In this document: positions 15,952-24,779 of the stretch, one piece after another | Layout: each line of letters starts with the position of its first letter | How positions within the stretch are numbered: the first letter of the stretch is position 1 | Assembly: GCA_046703545.1 (NCBI GenBank) | Contig: JBJKSX010000059.1 | Span: 1-64,000, forward strand | Direction: 5' to 3' | Source of the DNA: JAJZOM01 sp046703545 | Lineage (GTDB): Archaea; Thermoplasmatota; Thermoplasmata; Thermoplasmatales; Thermoplasmataceae | DNA: 64,000 nt | Position numbers and translations under genes: made by a program | Notes under the pieces: generated by a model | The model's database searches: none | What the model was told of the DNA's origin: nothing | The model's input: the letters and a program-made list of their open reading frames with translations, nothing else

Positions 15952-16575
15952 ATGGCAATTGCATCACTTCAGTTCCTCAACATACTGATCAGGCTTTTCG
16001 TGGTCATTGACCCCTTTGGCTGCCTTGTGTTCTTCCTGGCACTTACGGGAAACATAGACACCAAGACCAGGAGAACCATAACGCTTGATGCAACCCTGTA
16101 CGGAGGAATGATCCTGGTCTTCTTTGCACTCTTTGGTTCATTCATCTTATTTTACTTCGGAATATCCCTAGAAGCCCTTGAGATTGCGGGCGGAATCATC
16201 ATGCTCATTATGGGAATCGAAATGGTCAGGGAAGGTGACAGGCCAAAGTCCATGGGAGGTGGGGAAACAGACCAGGACCTTGGGATTGTCCCGTTTGCAA
16301 CTCCTTTTATTGCGGGCCCTGGTGCCATATCCCTTGTGATCCTGCTCATCAACGGTGACATAATTCATAACCTGCTCACAGGAATGTACACTCTGGTTTC
16401 CATTGCAATTGTCATGGCCATAATCTACTTCTTCTTCACTTACGCCTCAAGGATTTCGAGGCTGATGGGCGAGAAAGTCCTGAAAGCGCTGACCAGGATA
16501 TTTGGGCTGTTGGTTGCAGGCTTTGCAATCCAGTACTTCATCAATGCAATCATTGCCCTTGGTGTTGCACCCTGA
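15952..16575 (+). CDS. MarC family integral membrane protein (UPF0056)
   Basis: This 207-aa protein has about six spans with the family signatures VVIDPFGCLVFFLAL in span 1 and VPFATPFIAGPGAISLVI in the second half, plus MLIMGIEMVREG before the central loop. MarC proteins have no proven transport role; the earlier link to multiple antibiotic resistance in E. coli was not upheld. GGGAGGAG upstream is a ribosome-binding site about 10 bases before ATG 15952. Its stop directly abuts the stop of the convergent ABC ATPase gene. Confidence 0.9.
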   Translation: MAIASLQFLNILIRLFVVIDPFGCLVFFLALTGNIDTKTRRTITLDATLYGGMILVFFALFGSFILFYFGISLEALEIAGGIIMLIMGIEMVREGDRPKSMGGGETDQDLGIVPFATPFIAGPGAISLVILLINGDIIHNLLTGMYTLVSIAIVMAIIYFFFTYASRISRLMGEKVLKALTRIFGLLVAGFAIQYFINAIIALGVAP

Positions 16576-17331
16576 TCAGGGTGACATAACGGTCAGGACA
16601 TCGTCCACCGTCTCATAGAATTCTTCGCTTCTGGTGTTCCTTGGCCTCTTGAGCATTATGGCCTTTTCCTCGATCACCGTACTGGGCCTCCTGCTCAGTA
16701 TGATGATCTTGTCGCTCAGCTGGACAGCCTCATCAACGTTGTGGGTGACCAGAAGGACACCGCTGGGAGGGGTTTCCGGAGGAAGCCAGAGATCAAGGAG
16801 CTCCTCCCTCATGGACTGGGCTGAAAACACGTCCAGGCCAGCAAAAGGCTCGTCCAGAAGCAGGAGGTCAGGCGAGGTTGCAAGCGCCCTGGCAATTGAG
16901 ACCCTCTGTTTCATTCCCCCGGAGAGTTCCTTGGGGTAGGCACTTTCGAAACCGTCGATGCCGACCCGTTTTATGTATTCCAGGGCAACGCTCTGCCTTC
17001 TGGCCTTGTCTGAAATAATGGGCTCCAGCACAATCTCCACGTTCTTCTGCACATCAAGCCAGGGAAAGAGAGCTGGGTTCTGGAAAACCACGGAAACCCT
17101 GCTCTGTTCGGAAGATTGGAGCTTTCCACCTATGAGTATTCTTCCTGAGGTGGGTTTGACCAGGCCCAGCACCATCCTGAGAATGGTCGATTTTCCACAT
17201 CCTGAAGGCCCTATGACAGATACAAATTCATTGTTTTTTATGGTGAAGGAGACATCCTTGATTGACACAAGCTTGCTCCTGCCGGTCACATATTCCATAT
17301 GAACGTTCTGAACTGAAAGGAGCTCCTCCAT
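16576..17331 (-). CDS. ABC transporter ATPase, nitrate/sulfonate/taurine (SsuB/TauB) type, orphan
   Basis: This 251-aa ATPase has Walker A GPSGCGKST (41-49), the Q-loop VVFQNPALFPWLDVQKNV typical of the SsuB/TauB/NrtD class, signature LSGGMKQRVSIARALA, Walker B LLLLDEPFAGLD and the switch His in VTHNVDEA. It would power uptake of a sulfonate, nitrate or similar anion, or a pyrimidine precursor. No permease or binding protein lies next to it, so partners must be elsewhere. TATA-like TTCATATATTG at 17348-17358 lies about 22 bp before ATG 17331. Confidence 0.88.
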   Translation of the reverse strand: MEELLSVQNVHMEYVTGRSKLVSIKDVSFTIKNNEFVSVIGPSGCGKSTILRMVLGLVKPTSGRILIGGKLQSSEQSRVSVVFQNPALFPWLDVQKNVEIVLEPIISDKARRQSVALEYIKRVGIDGFESAYPKELSGGMKQRVSIARALATSPDLLLLDEPFAGLDVFSAQSMREELLDLWLPPETPPSGVLLVTHNVDEAVQLSDKIIILSRRPSTVIEEKAIMLKRPRNTRSEEFYETVDDVLTVMSP

Positions 17332-17435
17332 GCTCCGAGTATGTTAACAATATATGAATATCTAGCCTATCCGCGACACAAACTCAGTTATTTTCTTCAA
17401 TTGGATTTTAAGTTAAAAAAAAGGAGACGGGATCC

Positions 17436-18665
17436 TCAGATCTCGAATTCCTGGCCATTCATTGGCAGCATCACGTCATATTCATCCAGGGATTCAGCAA
17501 GCTTCTCCCTGAATTCCCCATGGCAGAGGATCACTTTCTCTGGATCGACTGCCCTGACGAAATCCACCAGTTCGTCATGCCCTGCATGTGCAGACATGTC
17601 GAAGAACTCAAGCTGCATCTTCGGCCTGACAGGCGCCCCTGCAATATTGAGCACGCCTGTCTCCATCAGGCTTCTTCCGTTTGTTCCCTCAACCTGGTAT
17701 CCTGTGAGGAAGATTGCACTCTTTGGATCGTCTGCGAGTTCCTGCACATATTTGAGCACAGGCCCGCCATCCATCATTCCCGATGTGGTGACAATAACAT
17801 CATTGTGCTCTATTGCAGATTCCCTCATCCTGTAGTTTCTTATCTGCCTGGCCTTTCCGGATGCCCTCCTCAGTTCTGACCTTGACCTGAGGAATCCTCC
17901 GGGGGTGTCCAGGTATATGCTTGTTATCTTGTTGCCCATTCCATCGGTTGCAACCTTGAGGCCCATGGATGCCAGGATCATTATGAGTTCCTGTGTCCTT
18001 CCCATTGCGAATGACGGCAGTATAACCTTGCCTCCGTTGTCAACAACTTCCCTGACCCTATTCCTGAAACGGTTAACCACTTCAGTCCTGTCCTCGTGGT
18101 TCTTGCCTGCGTATGTGCTTTCCATAATGAGGTAGTCGGCCTTCACAGGCTTGGCCCCATTGAGCAGGTATGTGTCTCCCGTGTAGAGGTCTCCCGTGAC
18201 CAGGAGGTTGGATTCGTTCTGGAAATTCCACATGGTGGATCCTGGAATGTGTCCTGCAGAATACGGTGTGACGTTGAATTCTCCAGCCTGGAAATTGTCT
18301 CCGTACTTTGATGTGAGGACCATTTCGTACAGGGAGTTGATGTCATCCCTTGTGAACCTCTTTGGATACCCCTCTATGTCCATGATCTTGATTGAATCCT
18401 CCAGCATGGGCCTCATGCTGCTTGCAGTCATTGTCGTGGCATACAGGTCTGGCCTGTGGTTGTGGTAGCACATTGGCAGCCCGCCTATATGGTCGAGATG
18501 CGAATGCGTCACGAAAATGCTCTCCACCTTTTCATAGGGGAGTGGGTATTCCGGTGGCTTTTCCGGGATGACACCGTAATCAACCATTATTTTTGTGTTA
18601 CTTTCCTCTATCTTAATGCCGAGTCTTCCGACTTCCTCGGCTCCGCCTAAAAATTTGATTTTCAT
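17436..18665 (-). CDS. beta-CASP metallo-beta-lactamase ribonuclease, aCPSF2-type
   Basis: This 409-aa RNA-processing nuclease has the zinc ligands HSHLDH (54-59), the His of AGHIPGST, TGDLYTGDT and the terminal CHGE. The beta-CASP insert contains ESTYAGKNHEDR and PSFAMGRTQE. It has no N-terminal KH domains, which places it with aCPSF2 rather than aCPSF1. Expected activity is endo- and/or 5'-3' exonucleolytic RNA cleavage in the cytoplasm. It begins 9 bp after the MTA phosphorylase stop and so is probably in the same operon. Confidence 0.9.
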   Translation of the reverse strand: MKIKFLGGAEEVGRLGIKIEESNTKIMVDYGVIPEKPPEYPLPYEKVESIFVTHSHLDHIGGLPMCYHNHRPDLYATTMTASSMRPMLEDSIKIMDIEGYPKRFTRDDINSLYEMVLTSKYGDNFQAGEFNVTPYSAGHIPGSTMWNFQNESNLLVTGDLYTGDTYLLNGAKPVKADYLIMESTYAGKNHEDRTEVVNRFRNRVREVVDNGGKVILPSFAMGRTQELIMILASMGLKVATDGMGNKITSIYLDTPGGFLRSRSELRRASGKARQIRNYRMRESAIEHNDVIVTTSGMMDGGPVLKYVQELADDPKSAIFLTGYQVEGTNGRSLMETGVLNIAGAPVRPKMQLEFFDMSAHAGHDELVDFVRAVDPEKVILCHGEFREKLAESLDEYDVMLPMNGQEFEI

Positions 18666-18674
18666 TGTTTTTCC

Positions 18675-19448
18675 TCATGCTTTTGCGTCATTGAGCCTGT
18701 CTTTGCAGTGGCAGCTGCGCTGCTTGTTTATCAGGGGAAGGACATTCCGGACTATTTCCGTGACCTTCTCCTCATTTGCCTTCATGGTCCTGAAAACTTC
18801 AGCGGCCTCGACCGGTTCATCCGCCCACACATCGTAATCAGTCACGGTTGCAATGACCGTGTAGCACATCGATTTCTCGTCTGCGAGGTTCACTTCCGGG
18901 ACAAGGGTCATTCCAATGATGTCAGCATAGTTCCTGAACATCATTGACTCAGCCCTCGTTGAGAATCTTGGCCCTTCAACTGTAACGTATGAGCCCCCAA
19001 GATGAACGTCTTCAGATATGCTCTTTGTGACGTCCAGAACCTTCTGGTTCATGTCCGGGCAGAATGGGTCTGCTGCTGAAATATGAAAAACCTCAGGGCC
19101 GTCATAGAAGGTGAGTTCCCTTCTCCTGGTGAAGTCCACAAACTGGTCCGGGATCACGATGTGCCCCGGAGCCAATTCCTTCTTGAGTGAGCCCACTGCA
19201 TTCACTGCCAGGATCCTCTGGACGCCCAGGCTGTGCAATGCCCATATGTTGGCCCTGTAGTTCACCTTGTGTGGCGGGATTGTATGCTTCTTCCCGTGCC
19301 TTGGAATAAATGCAACCTCCACTCCATTGATCTTTCCTATCTCGATCCTGTCAGATGGTTTTCCGAATGGGGTTTCTATGTCCAGAGATTCTGGCTTTTC
19401 CAGCAGGTTGTAAAGCCCACTTCCGCCAATAATTCCTATGTAAGCCAT
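18675..19448 (-). CDS. mtnP: S-methyl-5'-thioadenosine phosphorylase
   Basis: This 257-aa phosphorylase splits methylthioadenosine into adenine and 5-methylthioribose-1-phosphate. Visible motifs are the phosphate loop GGSGLYNL, PRHGKKHTIPPHKVNYRAN, NAVGSL, TVEGPRFSTRAE and the purine-site TDYDVWA. The C-terminus carries Cys-His-Cys (SCHCKD), a CxC motif like that reported to form a stabilising disulfide in Sulfolobus and Pyrococcus enzymes. TTATATATTA at about 19490-19499 is the probable promoter, giving a leader of some 20 bases. Confidence 0.93.
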   Translation of the reverse strand: MAYIGIIGGSGLYNLLEKPESLDIETPFGKPSDRIEIGKINGVEVAFIPRHGKKHTIPPHKVNYRANIWALHSLGVQRILAVNAVGSLKKELAPGHIVIPDQFVDFTRRRELTFYDGPEVFHISAADPFCPDMNQKVLDVTKSISEDVHLGGSYVTVEGPRFSTRAESMMFRNYADIIGMTLVPEVNLADEKSMCYTVIATVTDYDVWADEPVEAAEVFRTMKANEEKVTEIVRNVLPLINKQRSCHCKDRLNDAKA

Positions 19449-19522
19449 GTTATCACTGCGATTTATCAGGTTTTTTGGCTATTGAATGATAATATATAAC
19501 GTAACTGTTTCAAGACCGGAGA

Positions 19523-20281
19523 TTACTCATGGCTGCTCTCAGGGAGCTCTGACCAGGCAGGCGTGGACCTGAGCGTCTTCATTATGCCGGAACCGTACTG
19601 GGCTGCAGTCTTCTTCACCGAAACAAGGCTTTCCGGCAAACCAAGTTCCAGGGCGGCGCACCGCAGTATGACCTTGTTGACATCCCCCGCAAAGTGCACT
19701 TCCCTTTCAACATATTGAAGAATCTGGTCAACGCCTGAATCAAGATATGGCGTGACAAGCCTCTTGCCGAAGAAATCCGCGATTGCTTTCTCCCGCGGAA
19801 AAGTCTCCTTGATCAGCTTGTTCATATGCCAATCATTTGTCATTGATGGGTCCTCTGCCATCCTGTGGTAACCGTAAAAAAGCTCATCTGCACCCTGACC
19901 CGTAATCAGCGTCTCTTCCTCGATATGGTCAAGCACAATTGCAAGAACCATCTCAAATCCGATATCCCGCCTGCTCAGCTTGGGGTCAATCTCTCTCAGA
20001 TTGGCAACATATCCCTCCAGATCCAGTTTCTCAACAGGAATGTTGACCGTCTCAATTCCAAGTAGCTCCCTGCCAGTGTTTGTGTTCCTGAGGTCCTTTG
20101 AATCTGCAGACCCGACAGTATAAGCCCTGGACCCCTTTCCTGAAAGAAGTGCGAGGACCGAGCTGTCCAGGCCTCCTGAATATGCCAGGGCACAGCCGCC
20201 CATATCATGAGTTGAGAAATAGTCCAAGAGGGCTCCGGCAACTTCGTGCCCGAGCTCCTTCTGGCGGGTGGTGTATTGCAC
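19523..20281 (-). CDS. asparagine-synthase-like ATP pyrophosphatase without glutaminase domain
   Basis: This 252-aa protein corresponds to the C-terminal synthetase domain of AsnB: PP-loop AYSGGLDSSV (33-42), ITGQGADELFYGYHRM, LVTPYLDS and the closing KKTAAQYGSGI. The N-terminal Ntn glutaminase domain is absent, so if it makes amides it would use ammonia or a partner. The exact substrate is uncertain. It starts with GTG 20281, placed by a TATA box shared with the divergent PIN-ATPase gene. Confidence 0.82.
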   Translation of the reverse strand: MQYTTRQKELGHEVAGALLDYFSTHDMGGCALAYSGGLDSSVLALLSGKGSRAYTVGSADSKDLRNTNTGRELLGIETVNIPVEKLDLEGYVANLREIDPKLSRRDIGFEMVLAIVLDHIEEETLITGQGADELFYGYHRMAEDPSMTNDWHMNKLIKETFPREKAIADFFGKRLVTPYLDSGVDQILQYVEREVHFAGDVNKVILRCAALELGLPESLVSVKKTAAQYGSGIMKTLRSTPAWSELPESSHE

Positions 20282-20301
20282 TTTTGCAGGAGACGATCTG
20301 A

Positions 20302-20309
20302 TTATATAA
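20302..20309. promoter_or_regulatory. single palindromic TATA box serving two divergent genes
   Basis: TTATATAA at 20302-20309 is a perfect palindrome, centred at 20305.5. GTG 20281 on the minus strand is 24.5 bp to the left and GTG 20329 on the plus strand is 23.5 bp to the right, both at leaderless distance. No second TATA box fits in the 47-bp gap. Confidence 0.7.
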
Positions 20310-20328
20310 GCTGGTGGGCTATCAAAAT

Positions 20329-22125
20329 GTGGATTACGTTCCGGACACCTCAGTTATCATAGACGGGAGATTTACAAAGTTCATAGTTGACCAGGAAGAG
20401 GCAAGGGTCATACTTTCTGAGGCCATGATCTCCGAAGTGGAGCACCAGGCCAATGAAGGGAAATCCATTGGCTTTGCTGCACTTGCTGAGCTGAAGAAGC
20501 TAAGGGAAATGGAAAAGGACGGCCGCATTTACATTGAAGTTTATGGCAGAAGGCCGCAGGAATGGCAGATCAGGAGGGGCAAGAGCGGCGAGATTGATGA
20601 CATAATCAGGCAGGTCGCGCTTGAGAACAATGCCGTACTGGTCACTGGTGACAGAATCCAGAAGGATATAGCCCTGATCAAGGGAATTGAGGCCAGGTAC
20701 CTTGACCCCCTCGAAAAGGAGCCCAAGAACATAGACGAGTTCTTTGACGAGATCACCACTTCAGTGCACCTCAAGGCCAACATGAAGCCTGTGGTGAAGA
20801 AGGGGCACCCGGGAGAAGTCCATTACGAGAAGCTTGACTACACAGTTGGGGCAAGTGAGCTTGAGGACATTGCAAAACACATAATTCTCAGGGGAAGGAA
20901 CGAGGAGAACTCATTCATAGAAATGGATTCCCACGGTGCAACTGTTGTCCAGCTTGGAACCATAAGGATCGTCATCACGCGCCCGCCATTTTCGGATGAC
21001 CTCGAGATTACTGCTGTGAGGCCCATTGCAAAACTGACCATTGAAGAATACGACCTTAAGCCAGAGCTGCTTGCCCGGCTCACTGACCAGGCAAGTGGAA
21101 TACTTGTTGCGGGATCACCGGGCGCAGGGAAGAGCACATTTGTGCAGGCATTGGCCGAATACCTCAGCGAGAAGGGCAATATTGTCAAGACAATGGAGAA
21201 GCCAAGAGATCTCCAGGTCAGCAAGGACATCACCCAGTACACGGCCCTTGAGGGGTCCATGGAGAAAACCGGCGACATACTGCTTCTTGTGCGCGAAGAC
21301 TACACTGTCTTTGACGAGATGCGCGTCACTTCAGATTTCATTGTCTATTCTGACCTCAGGCTGGCCGGTGTGGGGATGGTCGGGGTCGTCCATGCCACAA
21401 GAGCCATTGATGCCATCCAGAGATTCATTGGCAGGATAGAGCTTGGAATGATACCACAGATCGTGGACACTGTCATTTACATAGAGAAAGGGTTTGTCGG
21501 GAAGATCCTGACAACACAGTATTCCGTGAAGGTCCCCCATGGAATGCGAGAGGAGGATCTCGCAAGGCCTGTGATAGAGGTGAAGGATTTCGATTCCGGA
21601 ATCACCGTTTATGAGATCTACACCTTCGGGGAACAGATCGTTGTGGTGCCAGTGGGTGGCGAACACAAGAAGAGCTCTCTCCACAAGCTCGCGGAAGCAC
21701 GCATAACCCAGGACATGAAGAAGATGCTGGGAACCAAGAAGGTCAATGTCAGAATGACAAGCGACGGGCGGGTCAAGATACAGGTGTCGGAAGAAAACCT
21801 TCCCAGGGTAATTGGCAGGAAAGGTGCAATCGTCAATGAACTGGAGAAGAAATACGGCCTGAAGATTGACGTGGAGCCCTTTGGTGACGGTGAAGAGCCT
21901 GAACGCGGGGTTGCCGACGTCGATATCAAGAACAGGATCATATACCTCTCCGTGGGGCAGCCCAACAGCGAAGTGAAATTCTATGTGGACAATATACTCA
22001 TACTGCAGGCCAAGAGTTCCGCCAAGGGCATCGTGAGAATAAAGGTGGCCAGCGACACGGGTGCTGCAATCTACAAATACATAAAAAAAGGGAAGAATAT
22101 AGAATTCAGCTTGCCTGAAGAATGA
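20329..22125 (+). CDS. PIN domain - P-loop ATPase - KH domain protein (COG1855)
   Basis: This 598-aa protein has three parts. An N-terminal PIN nuclease-like domain carries the first Asp in VPDTSVIIDGR, a Glu/Asp pair in GEIDDIIRQ and VLVTGDR. A VirB11/PilT-type ATPase follows, with Walker A GSPGAGKST at about 262-270 and DEMRVTSD. A C-terminal KH domain, VIGRKGAIVNELEKKYGL, lies near 495-515. The family is widespread in archaea and probably acts on RNA in an ATP-dependent way; its targets are unknown. The frame allows GTG 20314, but the TATA box at 20302-20309 favours leaderless GTG 20329. Confidence 0.9.
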   Translation: MDYVPDTSVIIDGRFTKFIVDQEEARVILSEAMISEVEHQANEGKSIGFAALAELKKLREMEKDGRIYIEVYGRRPQEWQIRRGKSGEIDDIIRQVALENNAVLVTGDRIQKDIALIKGIEARYLDPLEKEPKNIDEFFDEITTSVHLKANMKPVVKKGHPGEVHYEKLDYTVGASELEDIAKHIILRGRNEENSFIEMDSHGATVVQLGTIRIVITRPPFSDDLEITAVRPIAKLTIEEYDLKPELLARLTDQASGILVAGSPGAGKSTFVQALAEYLSEKGNIVKTMEKPRDLQVSKDITQYTALEGSMEKTGDILLLVREDYTVFDEMRVTSDFIVYSDLRLAGVGMVGVVHATRAIDAIQRFIGRIELGMIPQIVDTVIYIEKGFVGKILTTQYSVKVPHGMREEDLARPVIEVKDFDSGITVYEIYTFGEQIVVVPVGGEHKKSSLHKLAEARITQDMKKMLGTKKVNVRMTSDGRVKIQVSEENLPRVIGRKGAIVNELEKKYGLKIDVEPFGDGEEPERGVADVDIKNRIIYLSVGQPNSEVKFYVDNILILQAKSSAKGIVRIKVASDTGAAIYKYIKKGKNIEFSLPEE

Positions 22126-23553
22126 TCAGGAAGCTGTCAGATATTCGTATATCAGCCTAACGCCGAATCCCGTGGCCCCATTGGGCAGGTACCCTGACTT
22201 CACAGTGTTTGCCTGTGTCCAGGCTGTCCCAGCTATATCAAGATGCGCCCATGGCCTGTCGTCAACAAAGTTCCTGAGGAAAGCCCCTGCGGTGAGCGAG
22301 CCTGCGGCTCTGCCGCCTGTATTCTTTATATCCGCGACCTTGCTCTTGATCTGGTCCATAATGTCCTGGTCAATGGGCATATGCCATATGTTTTCCCACG
22401 TCTTTGAGGAAGCTTTCACCAGTTGGGACACAAGCTCGTCATTGCTTCCCATTACGCCGGCTATATTGTTTCCCAGTGCTATGACACAGGCACCCGTAAG
22501 GGTTGCAAAATCAATCACCGCGTAGGGGTCAAACTTCTCAACACCATATGAGAGGCCATCCGCAAGGACAAGCCTGCCCTCTGCATCTGTCGAGAGTATT
22601 TCAGAGGTCTTGCCGTTGTAGTGCTTGAGGATATCCCCGGGCTTGTAAGCATTGCCGCCCGGGAGGTTCTCGGTCAGCGCCATTATTCCCACAACATGCT
22701 TGTTCAGCTTCAGGTCAGAGGCCAGCTTCATGATTCCCAGAACTGCAGAAGCCCCACACTTGTCAAACTTCATCTCCTCCATCCCGGCCGCGGGCTTGAT
22801 TGAAATTCCTCCACTGTCAAAAGTTATGCCTTTCCCCACAAGCAGCAACGGCTTCTGGTCCTTGGGGCCGTATTCCATTATGACCATCTTTGCCGGTTCC
22901 TTTGCCGCCCTTGAGACCCCCTCTATTCCGCCCATGCCGAGCTTTATGAAGTCTTCCCTTCCCAGGGCAGTGACACTGAGTCCCGGTATTTCCCTGGCCT
23001 TCTCCTCAAACAGGGTCGGGGTCCCTCTTGAAGGGGGCATGTTGGCAACATCCCTTGTGAGATTGGTTGCGTCTGCGACCACCGACGCCTTCTCGAGAAC
23101 CTGGGGAGATTCCTTGGTGGAAACAATTACAGACCTGACCTGGTTTCCTTCCTTGGTCTCCCTGAAAGTGTCGAATGAATAAAGGGCGAGTTTCAGTGTG
23201 TATACTGAATCGAAGGCCTCGCCATCAACTGCGCCAGGCAGCAGAACCAGGACGTCTTCGACCTCGGATTTCCTCAGTTTCTGGTATGCAGCCGAATAGG
23301 ATCTCCTGAATGTCTCAAGAGTGTACTCATCCTTCTTTCCCAGCCCCGTGAAGATATAGGGCACCCCATTCTCATAGGTGGTGAAAACCTGTTTGGCCTT
23401 TCCCTTGAAGCCGGCTTTCCTGGCATAGCCCGGAATCTCGCTCAAACCTGTGTAACTGGCAGTGCTTGCAGGTACATTATCCTCGAAGAATGGAACAATG
23501 GCCACATCAGCCTTTGCCTCCCTCTCATTTCCTGATATCACTGAAAATTGCAT
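22126..23553 (-). CDS. pepA: leucyl aminopeptidase, M17 family
   Basis: This 475-aa cytosolic metallo-aminopeptidase removes N-terminal residues from peptides, probably downstream of the proteasome. The C-terminal catalytic half has the two-metal site LLVGKGITFDSGGISIKP (Lys and Asp ligands), MKFDKCGA, and the signature STDAEGRLVLADGL (usually NTDAEGRL; the first residue is Ser here). The N-terminal macro-like domain is present. Its length is normal for the family. Its stop abuts that of the convergent PIN-ATPase gene. ACTTAATGA around 23577-23585 is a likely TATA box about 27 bp before ATG 23553. Confidence 0.95.
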   Translation of the reverse strand: MQFSVISGNEREAKADVAIVPFFEDNVPASTASYTGLSEIPGYARKAGFKGKAKQVFTTYENGVPYIFTGLGKKDEYTLETFRRSYSAAYQKLRKSEVEDVLVLLPGAVDGEAFDSVYTLKLALYSFDTFRETKEGNQVRSVIVSTKESPQVLEKASVVADATNLTRDVANMPPSRGTPTLFEEKAREIPGLSVTALGREDFIKLGMGGIEGVSRAAKEPAKMVIMEYGPKDQKPLLLVGKGITFDSGGISIKPAAGMEEMKFDKCGASAVLGIMKLASDLKLNKHVVGIMALTENLPGGNAYKPGDILKHYNGKTSEILSTDAEGRLVLADGLSYGVEKFDPYAVIDFATLTGACVIALGNNIAGVMGSNDELVSQLVKASSKTWENIWHMPIDQDIMDQIKSKVADIKNTGGRAAGSLTAGAFLRNFVDDRPWAHLDIAGTAWTQANTVKSGYLPNGATGFGVRLIYEYLTAS

Positions 23554-23658
23554 ACCTGCATAAGCCTTGGAAATTCATTAAGTTTTCACAATCTCCTGTT
23601 TCCGATCCGGATTGATGATTCACAACATGTTTATCCAATAAATGGATAGGAGTTGAGT

Positions 23659-24555
23659 ATGAAATGCTCAAGATGTGCCGCAGATGCTGTTTATGAAGCA
23701 AAGTACAGCGGGGAAATGCTGTGCGGCAGCCATCTTGTTGAATCAGTGGAAAAGAGGATAAGGAAGGAGATACGTGAACAGATCCAGTTTCATCCAGACG
23801 GAACAAGAATTGCCGTGGCAACTTCTGGGGGAAAGGACAGTTCGGCCACGCTTGTCTCCCTCCACAATATTCTTGGGAGCAGAAGGGACGTAACAATATC
23901 CGCGTTCACAATAGATGAAGGAATTGCAGGGTACCGGGACAGCGGGCTGGAGAATGCGAAATCACTATGCGCCGAACTGGGCATTGAGCACTCAGTTCTT
24001 TCGTTCAGGGATGTTTACGGGACAACCATGGATGAGGTGGTGGAAAATGACAGTGAAATTATTCCCTGCTCACGATGCGGCCCCATGAGAAGGCAGCTCA
24101 TGAACAAGGAGAGCCTGAACCTGGATGCTGATTATGTTGCGCTTGGCATCAATCTCGATGATTATGCACAGTCAATCATGATGAATGTGGCACGGGGGGA
24201 CGTGGAAAGAATGGCCAGGATGGCCCCGCATTCCAGGGAAAAGGATGGGCTTGTCAGGAGGATTCTCCCGTTGAGGAGAATACCGGAAAAGGAAGTTGTG
24301 CTATACGCTTTGCTCAAGGGCATAAATTTCGATTCCTCATGGTGCCCATATTATTCAAAAGCACAGAGAAACACTTTCAGGGAAATTGTTGAGACCCTTG
24401 AGGAAAGGACGCCCGGGGCATCCTTCTCCATCCTTAATTTTCTGGATGGCATCCGGCCCTCCCTGGAGATGAAATTCGGCGAAATCCACCTCAACAGATG
24501 CAGGGTATGCGGCCAGCCCACTTCAAGGGAAGTCTGCGCAACTTGCGCATCGTGA
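23659..24555 (+). CDS. ttuA: tRNA 2-thiolation protein, TtuA/NcsA (Ncs6) family
   Basis: This 298-aa PP-loop adenylase thiolates tRNA uridine (position 54 or 34) using sulfur from a ubiquitin-like carrier. It has an N-terminal zinc finger (C3-x2-C6, C22, H25), PP-loop TSGGKDSSA (55-63), iron-sulfur cysteines C137 and C140 in IPCSRCG and C229 in SSWCPY, and a second C-terminal zinc ribbon CRVCGQPTSREVCATC. The three cluster cysteines match the TtuA [4Fe-4S] pattern. ATG 23659 has GGAG about 8 bases upstream and is preferred to TTG 23653. Confidence 0.9.
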   Translation: MKCSRCAADAVYEAKYSGEMLCGSHLVESVEKRIRKEIREQIQFHPDGTRIAVATSGGKDSSATLVSLHNILGSRRDVTISAFTIDEGIAGYRDSGLENAKSLCAELGIEHSVLSFRDVYGTTMDEVVENDSEIIPCSRCGPMRRQLMNKESLNLDADYVALGINLDDYAQSIMMNVARGDVERMARMAPHSREKDGLVRRILPLRRIPEKEVVLYALLKGINFDSSWCPYYSKAQRNTFREIVETLEERTPGASFSILNFLDGIRPSLEMKFGEIHLNRCRVCGQPTSREVCATCAS

Positions 24556-24660
24556 ATCCAAACAAGGTTCATCCTGCAGGTTCACCAAGCGCTGCGAAAT
24601 ATTTATTATGACTGCGCCAATTTTGTGCAACCCGCACAAACCGATTTCAGCGGTTCCTGA

Positions 24661-24735
24661 GGGGCTGTAGCTTAGCATGGTTGGAGCACCCGGCTGATAA
24701 CCGGGAGGTCACCGGTTCAAATCCGGTCAGCCCCA
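24661..24735 (+). tRNA. tRNA-Ile(GAU)
   Basis: The sequence folds into a full cloverleaf. The acceptor stem GGGGCTG pairs with CAGCCCC at 24728-24734, followed by discriminator A 24735. The D arm is AGCTTAGC...GAGC. The anticodon stem CCCGG/CCGGG has loop CTGATAA, giving anticodon GAT at 24696-24698. The T arm is ACCGGTTCAAATCCGGT. The 3' CCA is not encoded. No intron is present. It lies between the convergent ttuA-like and DUF998 genes. Confidence 0.97.
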
Positions 24736-24779
24736 TCTTCCAACTCTTGTAAACACGTGCATGTCAAACGGCATGAAAA

